From NCBI RefSeq assembly GCF_023159225.1, contig NC_063174.1:42772191-42836190 (forward strand): a DNA stretch of 64,000 nt, given 5' to 3'. This DNA comes from Perognathus longimembris pacificus. Its lineage: Eukaryota; Chordata; Mammalia; Rodentia; Heteromyidae. The notes under the pieces are model-generated. The model saw only the letters and a program-made list of their open reading frames with translations. It did no database searches and was not told where the DNA came from. Every line of letters starts with the position of its first letter. The stretch's first letter is position 1. A program made the position numbers and the translations under genes. Below, one piece after another: positions 54,720 through 63,829 of this stretch.

Positions 54720-55035
54720 TCTCTCTGATTTAAGGGCAGGTTTTATTCCCGAGCTGCCTCGGGGCTCCTCTTTCTGATTGCATTAAAGTCTCCGTAATTC
54801 TCCCCTCATTAATGATTGGCATATTTTTACCTCTCACTAAAGGAGCTTCAAGGCGACTCCCGGGGGGCCCCTACTCTCCGAATGAAACAATTTCATCCTG
54901 CTCCAGAAACGCATTAAAAAGGGTTTGTCAGGATCTTATCACCAGTTAGAGAAAAGCTAATCAAATTACTTCTATTTGTTAGCTGGCACAGCGCTGTGGC
55001 ATTCCGTCTATCACGCATGGTTCCGGCTCCAGCTC
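54720..55035. promoter_or_regulatory. Strong candidate conserved regulatory block
   Basis: Repeat-free with many CpGs and homeodomain-type cores: 'gattgcattaaagtctccg', 'cctcattaatgattggc', 'aaacgcattaaaaagg', 'gctaatcaaattacttc', and GATA-like 'ggatcttatcacc'. Dense and ordered. The best enhancer candidate in the right half. Confidence 0.48.
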
Positions 55036-55343
55036 AAAGAGGCAGGGGGGCAGGGGAAGCACGCATCATGCCCCCTACCCCCCCCCCCACATCCTGGCAC
55101 CTTGGCTGGTGGAGGTGGGCAGTGCTCAGTAGGATTACCTGCTGGCCCTTTCCTGCCTACTAAGAAAGCCAGTCTACTTGTTTGACACACCAGAACCATA
55201 GTTAACTGCTGCTCAGTAAGGATGGCTCCTTATAGGCACCCACACTTTCTCCTCGGTCAGAGAGTGCATCTCTACCCCAACTGCCTGTCCTCTGCAAAAC
55301 TAGATAGGAAACAGTGAAATGTGTCTAAGAAGACACCCATTCA

Positions 55344-55590
55344 GCCTGATGCAGGTAGCTCATGCCTTTAATCCTAGCTACTCTGGAGGCTGAGATGGGA
55401 GGATCATGACTGGAAGCCAGCTAAGGCAGGAAAGTCTGTGAGATTCTTATCTCCAATGAACCACCAGAAAGTCAGAAGTTGATTGGTAATTCCAGTGGGA
55501 GAACATCAGCCTTGCGTGAAAAAGCTAAGGGACAGCGCCCAGGCCCTGAGTTCAAGCCCTAGACAGCCCCCCCCCCCCCACACACAAACA
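55344..55590 (+). repeat. SINE family A
   Basis: Head 'gcaggtagctcatgccttta', linker 'cttatctccaatgaaccacc', tRNA-like half 'gagttcaagccctagacag', tail of C-run plus CACA. Confidence 0.88.
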
Positions 55591-55844
55591 CTCATTCAGG
55601 CACTCCTCAGCTTTAGCGGCACACTTGTGAAACCAGCCCCAGCTGTGACTGCATGTGTGTCTGTTCTGTCAGGAGCCCCGGGATTCTGCAGTTCACTCCT
55701 CAGAGAAAGCAGCCAGCGGACCAGAGCAGAAGTGCAACCCCCACCTTGGCCAGCCCCAGGGCAAGAGGCTGTCCCAGCTGCCTCTGTGACCCCAACAAAG
55801 GTTCAGTAGGCTATGCCGTGTGCCCCTTCACGGTGCACAAAAGG

Positions 55845-56100
55845 ACATATTGATTGGTTTGTAGAAGCATTTCCTGGGGTCCTTTATATCTCTGTCCCTG
55901 GTCACCCGTAATGAAGAGAATGGGGCACATGGGGAGGGAGAGGCCAGCACACATCCATCCGGGCGGGGTGTCTTCATCTTATCAATCAGGACTTTAATTA
56001 GACACGTCCAAGAGGGCAGTTCCATCTTGGGGCAGGCGGCAATCTTTATCAAGCATGCCACATCTCTAATTACTGTGTACTGACAGATAACACTTCGGGG
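55845..56100. promoter_or_regulatory. Candidate conserved regulatory block
   Basis: 'cttatcaatcaggactttaattagacacg', 'ggcaatctttatcaagc' and 'ctctaattactgtgtac' type cores (GATA plus homeodomain), with CpGs at 'cccgtaatg' and 'ccgggcgggg'. Overlaps a 142-codon minus frame (55828-56256) that I do not support as a gene. Confidence 0.42.
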
Positions 56101-56398
56101 TGGGGGGGGGGCATGTAGGAGGGGCTGGAAAGCAGGGAAAGGACAGCAGGGCTGGAGAATGGCCATTTGCCCAAGAAGAGTGTCCTTCCAAAACAATCTG
56201 AGCAGAATTGCTTTAACTGGAGTGGCCTGGGGCAGGGATGCAATCTCAGATAACACTCCTTAGAGTGAGGGCCTGGACAGTGGCCAGGTCAGTGGCTGGA
56301 TTCACACGCGAGGATCTGTGTGGCCCCTTCCCAGAGCCCATGCTTCTGATGTCTTTTCTTTATATCTCAACTTCATTGTGACTCAGTGTTCTGGTCCC

Positions 56399-56488
56399 CT
56401 GATACTGGGATTTGCACCCATGGTTTTGAGCTCTCACCTTCCTTGCTCATGGCTGGACCGTTATCATTTGAGCCATGCTTCCAGCTTA
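56399..56488 (-). repeat. tRNA-like SINE half, reversed, diverged
   Basis: 'gatactgggatttgcaccca' to 'gttatcatttgagccatgct' is an eroded reversed tRNA-like module. Confidence 0.6.
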
Positions 56489-56727
56489 GCTTTTTTTCTT
56501 TTGCTGACCCTAGGGCTTGAGCTCTGGACCTGGGTGCTGTCCCTTTTGCTCAAGGCTAGCACTCCACCACTTCAGCCATACAGTACTGCCACATCTGGCT
56601 TTTTCTGTGGTTAATTGGAGATATGTTTTGTATGGACTTTCCTGCACATACTGGTTTCAAACTAAGATCCTCTAAGTCTCAGCCTCCTGAGTAGCAAGGA
56701 TGATAAGTGTGAACCACCAGTGCCAAG
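56489..56727 (-). repeat. SINE family A, reversed
   Basis: T-tract, 'ctagggcttgagctctggac', linker 'gtggttaattggagatatg', reversed head 'gaaccaccagtgcca'. Confidence 0.86.
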
Positions 56728-56734
56728 AAGACCT

Positions 56735-56870
56735 AGGCTTGATTTGGATCCTTGTCTCTATCTATATCAAACAGCTCATGTGACCTTAGGTAAATGGCCT
56801 AACCTCTCTGGGCTAGGTGCCTTCACCACCAGATGGAATAGTCCCCTTTGCTGGTAGGATTGGCCATGAA
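56735..56870 (+). repeat. MIR
   Basis: 'gatttggatccttgtctc' and 'gctcatgtgaccttaggtaaatggcctaacctctctggg' match the MIR central core well. Confidence 0.75.
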
Positions 56871-56882
56871 TACAGAAGACAT

Positions 56883-56890
<8 letters not shown>

Positions 56891-56932
<42 letters not shown>
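56891..56932. repeat. (GT)n microsatellite
   Basis: Uninterrupted GT array. Confidence 0.97.
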
Positions 56933-56936
<4 letters not shown>

Positions 56937-57010
56937 TTACAGAGGTTTCTACTCAGAGCCTTGTGTTTTCTAGGCAGTTGCTGTACCACTTAAGCCATAC
57001 CCTTAAGCCC
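56937..57010 (-). repeat. ID-like fragment, reversed
   Basis: 'gtttctactcagagccttgt...gctgtaccacttaagccatac' reads as a reversed tRNA-like element. Confidence 0.5.
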
Positions 57011-57789
57011 TAAAGCAGTGTGTTCTGCCTACTCCACTTCCTTCTCCCTCTCCCTTGTCCACCGAGGGGCCAGCTTTATTGAGGGAGACAGAGGCAGTTC
57101 ATGAAACGCCAAGGCTTCTGCCCTCCTAGAATGAGTTTTCTGCCCAGTGGTGTTGATAAGTCATCGGGGTTGACATCTCTGGGGACAGTGGACAGGGCTC
57201 CGAACCACGGGCTGGCAAGCTGTGTGCCACGTGAGGGTGCCTGGCTGGCAGAATAGGGACATGCATGCTCCGCCATAGACCTGAGTGGGAACTGGCTCTC
57301 TGAGAAGAGCTGTGTGAGTCTGACTGTGTCTTCCCAGAGCCCAGGGTCCTCAGAGGCAGGACAGAGGAGCGTCCTCTTTGGATTGGACAAGAGACACATA
57401 AATACTCTGCTTCTCCCAGCCCTGCACCCACGTAGCTCCCCAGCATGTTCATCAAGACAGGGCTGCCGGACCCCCTGTAATCCATGCTGTGTTCTCACAG
57501 AGGCTGGGGCTCTTGGGTCTAAGGATCCAGCCTCGAGACTGGGCTCTTTAGAAGAGAAGCCTCCTGGTCGGAAGTTCTCCAAGGTTGGCCCACCCGCTCC
57601 CCAAGGTCCTCCTGATCCCCACCTTGCTCCATCCCCACTCTCACATTCTTTGTTCCTAGGCCTCAGGGGCCACCATTTCTCCTGAAACTTGGCTCAGAAA
57701 GTGGCATTACTCCTGGCCTCCATAGTTTCAGGCTGGATAGGCCCTAAGGCTTCCTGTGAGTAGAGGAAAGTACAAGGGCCAGGTATTCA
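57011..57789. other. Unique sequence, no supported gene
   Basis: Minus frames of 168 and 119 codons and a plus frame of 123 codons overlap in 57076-57685. None resembles a known protein, and mutual overlap argues against all three. Confidence 0.42.
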
Positions 57790-57882
57790 CTGTTTCTGTA
57801 GCCCAGCTGGCCTGCAACTCCCCATCATCCTACCTCAGCACCTGCAGTGCTGGGATTGCAAGTGTGTGCTGCCACGCCCAGA
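57790..57882 (-). repeat. B1 fragment, reversed
   Basis: 'gtagcccagctggcctgcaact' then 'gtgctgggattgcaagtgtgtgctgccacgcc' is a canonical reversed B1 without the tRNA-like tail. Confidence 0.85.
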
Positions 57883-57958
57883 CTGAAGCTCCGGTTCCGA
57901 ATACATCACTTCATGTACCAAACCAACCTTGCCAAATAGAGCGGTTAAGAAACCCACT

Positions 57959-58169
57959 CTGGGGGCTGGGGATATGGCCTAGTGGTAAAGTGTTTGCCTA
58001 GCATGCATGAAGCCCTAGGTTTGATTCCTCAGCACCACATATATAGAAAAAGCCAGAAGTGGCACTGTGGCTCAAGTGCTAGCCTGTGTCAGAGTGCTAG
58101 CCTTGAGCAAAAAGAAGCCAGGGACAGTGCCCAGGCCTTGAGTCCAAGCCCCAGGACTAGAAAAAAAAC
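57959..58169 (+). repeat. SINE family B with TSD
   Basis: ID head 'gggctggggatatggcctag', B-box 'aggtttgattcc', linker 'accacatatatagaaaaagcc', shared half with a small internal duplication ('gtgctagcctgtgtcagagtgctagcc'). The 8-bp repeat aacccact flanks it (57951-57958, 58170-58177). Confidence 0.95.
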
Positions 58170-58177
58170 AACCCACT

Positions 58178-58760
58178 GTGTTGCTAGAGGTGGAATTTAA
58201 AGCGAGTTCTGGTGGTCACATTGGGGATCTGGAAAATGCCTGAATGGGGAAGCAAGTAGAGTTGGACACTATGGCTTTGGGAGTATCTGAGTGAGGAAAT
58301 TCCCATGAGGAGCTTTTAGAGACCCATGCTAGCTTTCTCGGGGCAGTAACATCTGTCCCATTCAGAGACAGTGAGGCTGGAGGTGGACTCTGAGAGGCCC
58401 TGCTCTGTTTTCCCCTGAACTTGGGCTGAGGGGGGACTTCTGAGCCATATCAGAATAGCAGGTATGTGGGGACGCCATGGTGGCCATGGTGAGGGGTGCA
58501 CAGAGAAGGAAAGGCGCTGTCTCGCATTGGCAGCCATCAGGATATTGGGAGGCCAGGAGACAACCTATTGGCCCTACTAGAGAGCAGGCCAGAGCTCTAT
58601 GGGATGGCCCAGTGAGCAGTCACAGGGCAACGTGACCCGTGGGCCACTGGACCAGCAGGCCTTCCAGGGTAAGCCTCGTCCTTCCTTCTGGTTCCCTAAG
58701 TCAGACATGGTTTTGGAAGAAATGATATTCTGCAGGGAAGAAGGCATAGGACCTATATTC
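58178..58760. other. Unique sequence, nothing seen
   Basis: Repeat-free sequence leading to the DR1 array. Confidence 0.4.
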
Positions 58761-58787
58761 TGGTCAAAGGTCAGAGGTCAAAAGTCA
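58761..58787 (+). promoter_or_regulatory. DR1 array of four nuclear-receptor half-sites
   Basis: TGGTCA, AGGTCA, AGGTCA and AAGTCA start at 58761, 58768, 58775 and 58782, each separated by one base (A, G, A). The central pair AGGTCA-G-AGGTCA is a perfect DR1 and its 5' extension CAAAGGTCA fits HNF4/PPAR preferences. Three overlapping DR1 dimers are possible. Confidence 0.62.
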
Positions 58788-58854
58788 GGAGGAAAGAACC
58801 TCAGAGTCCTGAGCTAGGAGAAGCCTACTGTGAGCTTGGGCCACTCCAAGGCTA

Positions 58855-58934
58855 GGACATGGGTTCTGGAACCAAAGAGGTGATGCTTCAGTTCTGTCCT
58901 TGTGAGCTGACTTTCTCATGTATGAAGTGGGCTA
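58855..58934 (+). repeat. MIR fragment
   Basis: 'catgggttctggaacc...ctttctcatgtatgaagtggg' follows MIR core landmarks with a deletion. Confidence 0.5.
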
Positions 58935-59172
58935 GTAGCTGAGCATTAGTGGTTCATGCCTGAAATCCTAGCTATTCAGGAGACTGAGATGTAAGGATTA
59001 CAGTTAGGAAGCTAGCCCACCCAGGCAGGAAAGTCTCTGAGACTCTTATCGCCAATGAAACACCAAACAAGCTGAAAGTAGATCTGTGGCTCACATACTA
59101 AAGCACTATCATTGAGCAAAACAAGCCTAGAGGCAGTGCCCAGGTCCCGAGTTCAAGTCCCAGGACTCCCTC
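58935..59172 (+). repeat. SINE family A
   Basis: Head 'gtagctgagcattagtggtt', linker 'cttatcgccaatgaaacacc', B-box 'gagttcaagtcccagg', C-rich tail. Confidence 0.88.
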
Positions 59173-59254
59173 CCCCCCACCCCACCGCGTATACATGCTC
59201 GGCATATTTCCTGGTGTGGGTCCTAGTAATATCATGACAAATGCTACCTATCTT

Positions 59255-59400
59255 GAATATTTATTCATTCATTAAGAAAAGCCCAGTTGGGTACTTACTC
59301 TATGCCAGGCATGCTGCCTGATTCTGGGATCACAGTGGTAAACTTAGCAAAGTTCTACTCTCCAGACATGTTGATGAAGGAACAAGAAGGAAGGTAGAGA
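59255..59400 (+). repeat. Ancient interspersed repeat, L2/MIR age
   Basis: 'tatttattcattcatt...gggtacttactctatgccaggcatgctgcc' is the same old repeat type as at 1972 and 52435. Confidence 0.55.
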
Positions 59401-59659
59401 GTGCATGAAGAGAAGGTCTCACAACTTTGGCCCACAGGCAGTCAGGGTGGAAGACTTAGGAGAAGAAACAGGAGGAGGACAAGGGCTGAGGGGAGGGGGG
59501 GCTTCTTTGCAAAGTTGCAGGGACAGAAATAGGTTGAGTCAAGGAAGGTCAAGGGCCATTCCGGAAGTTCTTTCTTCCAGAGAGAGCCCTGGCGGGGCCC
59601 GGTGCATCATGGTCAAGGACTGGTGGTTTATTCTAAGCCACGTGAAGTCGTGGGGTGGA
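59401..59659. other. Unique sequence, nothing seen
   Basis: No recognisable element. Confidence 0.4.
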
Positions 59660-60175
59660 GCCAAGCAGGGGAGGAGGGCATGATGCAGTGTGTAAGCACA
59701 CGGCAAAGTCAGGCTGCTGGCCTTCCCATCCAGCAAATGGAAGCAACTTTCCCAAAATGCAGTGTCTGAAAATAGTCACAGTTGTTTGTTTTGCTCACAA
59801 ATTTGAAGTGTGGGCAGGGCTGGGAGATGGGGTGGGGAGGGTATTATTGCAGCTTCTTCTAGAAGCTAGCGGGGGTGGCTCAGCTGGAGCTTGGTCAATG
59901 GCCAGTCAGTAGCATCAGGGCTAGTTGTGGAGCAGGAACTCAATGGGAGGGACCATCCCCCAGGAGTCTCCGTTCTCTGTGCATGGACTGCTCCCCAGGG
60001 CTGCTTAGCTTCCTTATAGCATGTAGCTGGGTTCCAAGAGCCAAAGTTCTGAGTTCCGTGACAGCTGACAGCTTCTGGCTGACCCTTGGAAATCATTCAC
60101 ATAGCCTCCCTCTGAGGCATCTGATGAAGCCAGTCATGGGAGCCATTCTAAGCTCAAGGGGACAGGAATTTGACT
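59660..60175. repeat. Ancient mammalian repeat, family not assigned
   Basis: 'cacagttgtttgttttgctcacaaattt...ggcagggctggg...ggctcagctggagcttgg...gctgcttagcttcc...gctgggttccaagagcc...ctgatgaagccagtcatgg' is a chain of motifs I know from a common old mammalian repeat, likely LTR- or DNA-transposon-derived. I cannot name the family. The 194-codon plus frame 59875-60459 runs through it. Confidence 0.5.
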
Positions 60176-60208
60176 CTATTTCTCCTTTCTTTCTTTATTC
60201 TTCTTTAT

Positions 60209-60441
60209 TATTTTTGCCAGTCCTGGAGCTTGAACTTGGGAGTCTGAGCCCTGCCGCTGAGCTTCTTTTGCTCAAAGCTAATGCTCTACCACTTAAGCCA
60301 CACACAGTGCTTTTTCTGAGTGGTTTATTGGAGATAAGGGTCTCATGGACTTTCCTTCCCAGGCTGGCTTTGAACTGCGATCCTCAGACCTCAGCCATTT
60401 GGGGAACTAGCATTACAAGCATTAGCCATCAGTACCTGGCT
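60209..60441 (-). repeat. SINE family A, reversed
   Basis: 'gccagtcctggagcttgaac' to 'cattagccatcagtacctgg'. Complete. Confidence 0.88.
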
Positions 60442-60454
60442 ACGGATCCCATTT

Positions 60455-61790
60455 TATAGATCTTTAAGTAGTTGTACAAAGAAGCTGCTGTTTAGCAAGG
60501 TAGTTTATGAATACAGTGCATCTTGATCAGTCACCCCTTCCACATTCTCATCCTCTCTTACTTTTCTTGATTTTGTGTCATGTACAATGAATGCCTGACT
60601 GCATTTTCCCCTCATTTCCTTCTTCATTTGTCTACCCCTGTCCCCTTGACTTCACCCTTCCTCTTACATGTACCCCTTTCCTGATGCTGACTTTGTTGGG
60701 TTTTGACATAGTCTTTCTTTTTGAAAAAAAATGCTATTTTAGCTTTCTTTTTTAATATTTTTTATCTTTATTTATTTATTTTTCCAGTCCTGGGGCTTGA
60801 ACTCAGGGCCTAGGCTCTGTCCCTGAGCTTCTCTGTGCTCAAGGCTAGCACTCCTCACCACTAGAGCCCCAGCACCACTTCTGGCTTTTTCTGTGTATGT
60901 TGTGTTGAGGAATCGAACCCGGGGCTTCATGTATGTGAGGCAAGCAGTCTACCACTAGGCCATATTCCCAGCCCTATTTTAGCTTTCCATAAAGTCTATT
61001 ATACTTAGTTATTTCATTTGTATCCACTTGCATTACAGCCCAGGGTGTTTACTTCTGGATTTATAGGTGCATTCTATCTACCACAAATGAGGAAAACCAT
61101 GCAACTTTTGTTTCTCTGGGTCTGGCTTATTTCACTTAATATAATTTTTTTTCCCATTTTCTTACAATTGGTATAATATCATTCTTTCTAAAGGGTGAGT
61201 AAAATTTCATTGTGTATGTATACCACATTTTCTTGTGTGGTCCATTTGTCAGCTGAAGGGCATCTGGGCTGATCTCATCTCTTGGCTATAGTGTGTAGTG
61301 CTGTGATGAACAAGGTTGTGCTGGTAGCTTTATTGTAATCTTGTTTGTGTTCTGTTGGATAAGTGCCCAGGAATGGATCATAGGGTAGTTCCATGTTGAG
61401 TTTGTTGAGGAACCTGCACACTGTTTTCCAGAATGGTTGAATAGGTTTAAATTCCCACCTACAGTGTATTAGAATTCCCTTTTGGCTACATACCCACCAG
61501 CATTTGTGGCTGTTTGGTTGTTTTTTGTTGTTGTTGTTGTTTTGGTTTTGGGGGGTTTATTTGGGGTTGTTTTTTGATAATGGCTATTCTAACTGGGGTG
61601 AGGTAGAATCTCCGTGTTGTTTTGGTTTGTATTTCCTTTCTGGACAGAGATGTTCAGCATTTCTTCATGTGTCTACTGGCCATTTTTGCTTCTTCTTCCA
61701 ATAAGTCTCTCAAATCATTAGCCCATTTACTAACTTGGCTGTTGTTTCTTTGAGGGGCTTTACACAACCTTCTCCCCTGTGTCTGGAGAG
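60455..61790 (-). mobile_element. L1 3' end and ORF2 tail, reversed
   Basis: Read on the minus strand it runs from the end of ORF2 (near 61755) through ORF2-end landmarks ('attcccacctacagtgtatt', 'gttgaggaacctgcacactg', 'gtgctgtgatgaacaagg' on plus) to a 3' UTR at about 60455. A family B SINE splits the 3' UTR. It is 5' truncated and all frames are broken. A (GTT)n tract lies at about 61528-61540. Confidence 0.85.
60748..60973 (-). repeat. SINE family B, reversed, inside L1, perfect TSD
   Basis: T/A-rich tail (TTTA units), full reversed body ending 'atattcccagcc'. The 14-bp repeat ctattttagctttc flanks it (60734-60747 and 60974-60987). Confidence 0.96.
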
Positions 61791-61795
61791 AGAAG

Positions 61796-62258
61796 TGTGG
61801 GCTCTCTCTCTCTACTTCCCCTCGCTTGGGGGGGAAGGGGCTTGTCTGCCCCTTCCTGGGTGGTCCTTTATCGCTCTCACGCGGGAGCGATGGCCACAGG
61901 TAGCCTCGGTGGCGTGTGATCGCAGGGTGCCCCAAGAATGACACGGATGCGTGGGCCCCACGAGAAAACCTCTAGGGCTTCTCTTTATTCAAATGAGGAG
62001 CCCCCCAGATATACCCCAAAGGCGGGCACAAGAGAGGGGCCCCTGATTGGTCCCAAGTGGCTGTCCCTCAAATGATGTCAGGAGACTTCCTTTGTGGGCA
62101 GAGGTCCAGCCCCCTATGGATGGGCCCCTGGGGTATCCCTCCGCCATAGCACACGTGCTAGCCCCAGGGACAGGGGCTTCTCTTCCTGTTAAAGACAGGA
62201 AGGGGAGGGACAGGCCGAGGTCAGCTGTGGCCCCTTAAAGGTGCAGCTGACCCCAACA
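61796..62258 (-). mobile_element. Solo LTR of an endogenous retrovirus
   Basis: 463-bp element, TG...CA ended (minus-strand 5' end TGTTGGGG, 3' end CCCACA), bounded by the exact 5-bp direct repeat AGAAG (61791-61795, 62259-62263). Read on the minus strand it has a CCAAT box (ATTGG at 62046-62050 on plus), a TATA-like TATATC (62013-62008) and the polyadenylation signal AATAAA (61989-61984). No gag, pol or env sequence adjoins, so it is a recombined solo LTR. Low decay suggests it is younger than the flanking L1. Confidence 0.85.
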
Positions 62259-62282
62259 AGAAGTGTCCAAATTCCCTTCTTC

Positions 62283-62730
62283 AAGTTGGTGCACACTTAT
62301 AATCCAGGCTCTCAGAGGCTGAGGCTGGAGGATTTTGAGGTCAAGCTTAAACCGTGCTGAACAGCAAGACCTTGGGTCAAAAACAAGAACCAGAACCAGC
62401 CAAGTGCTGTGGCTTACTACTATAATCCTAGCTACTTGGGAAGCTGAGGTGTCAAAATCACAGTTTGAGGCTAGCCAGGACAGATATTCACGAGACTCCT
62501 TCTCATCAAGAGCTGGGTGCACTGGCTCACACCTATCATCCCAGCAACATGGAGGCTGAGATGGGTGGGATGTTGCCTCCAGGAAAACTGGGGCAAAATC
62601 TTTGGAACACTTCATCTCTATGGAAGAAGGTGGACACAGTGTCACATGCCTGCCATCTTATAGGAAGTGCAAAGTAGGGTAATGGTGGTACAAGCCCACT
62701 GGGGAAAAAAAGCAAGACTCTATCTCAAAA
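62283..62730 (+). repeat. Cluster of eroded B1-like heads
   Basis: Three B1-like heads in a row: 'ggtgcacacttataatccag' (62287), 'gctgtggcttactactataatcc' (62406) and 'ggtgcactggctcacaccta' (62516). Each has a 'gaggctgag'-type core. Separate old insertions or a tandem derivative. Confidence 0.65.
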
Positions 62731-62742
62731 TAATCAGTTCAG

Positions 62743-62944
62743 GTGCTGGGGATATGGCCTAGTGGCAAGAGTGCTTGCCTTGTATACATGAGGCCCTGGG
62801 TTCAATTCCCCAGCACCACATATACAGAAAACGGCCAGAAGTGGCGCTGTGGTTCAAGTGGCAGAGTGCTAGCCTTGAGCAAAAAGAAGCCAGGGACAGT
62901 GCTCAGGCCCTGAGTTCAAGGCCCAGGACTGGCCAAAAAAAAAA
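62743..62944 (+). repeat. SINE family B with perfect TSD
   Basis: ID head 'gtgctggggatatggcctag', B-box 'gggttcaattcc', linker 'accacatatacagaaaacgg', shared half, A-tail. The 11-bp repeat aatcagttcag flanks it (62732-62742, 62945-62955). Confidence 0.97.
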
Positions 62945-62955
62945 AATCAGTTCAG

Positions 62956-63446
62956 AAAGCAGAGGGCATGGCTCAGCAACCGTGAAGAGCCCTGACTAAC
63001 AAGCACAGAGCACTGAGATCAAAGCCCAGTACTGCCGAGACAGAGTCAATGACAAAGACAAAGACAGATTTCCCTACTATAGGAGAGCCTTCTCCCATCC
63101 ATTGTGGCCTCATTTTAATTTGATTTTCATTTTACATATGTGAAGACCTTGTTTCTAATCAAGGTCACATCCACAGTTGGGCATGGATATAGAAGTCTAA
63201 TGCTCAAGCCAGTATGTGGTCAGGGCTGTTATGGGGCTAAAGAGGTGGAGTGGTAGATGTACCACCTCATAAGGAGAAGGAAAACGGCTAGCCCAGTTCC
63301 TTACTGCCTGGCAGGGAGGGAACTGCTTGCTGTATTTCCTGGGCAGGGATTGCTAACAGCCCTCACCCACTGAGACACCTAGAACTCAGCCTCCTCTAAA
63401 CTCCATAAGAGCAGACTCATAATGGTCTCACACAGACACATACATA

Positions 63447-63447
<1 letters not shown>
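62956..63447. other. Unique sequence, nothing seen
   Basis: No recognisable element except a weak tRNA-like trace near 62965-63030 ('catggctcagcaacc', 'gatcaaagcccagtact'). Confidence 0.4.

Positions 63448-63503
<56 letters not shown>
63448..63503. repeat. (CA)n microsatellite
   Basis: Uninterrupted CA array of about 56 bases. Confidence 0.97.
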
Positions 63504-63505
<2 letters not shown>

Positions 63506-63829
63506 GCATCATTCCATGGCTCTCCCAGGGCAGCACCCTTGGGTTCCAAATCAGGAAGCAGGGCAGATAGGTGTCTGCATGGGGGCTTCAGTCTACCTGG
63601 AGCTAAATCTCATGGCTCCAAGCTAGAAGGACTGTCAGGGGAGGCCAGAGCCTGGCAAAACTGCAGGTTGTTCCCCACTGCACTCTTCTTCCTGCCTCCC
63701 TGACAGCCCTGCTTTGCTCAGGACCCCAGCTACTTCTACTGGGCAACTGCTTCTGGGGCCTGTGCACCCCATGGGGCTACAAAATGTCTCCCCTGGCTCC
63801 TCGCAGCGGCTGCCTGGCTAGCCAAGCCT
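63504..63829. other. Unique sequence, nothing seen
   Basis: No recognisable element. Confidence 0.4.

Noticed and set aside
59875..60459. Longest open frame, 194 codons, plus strand
   Set aside because: It runs through an ancient repeat and ends inside a reversed family A SINE. No known protein motif.
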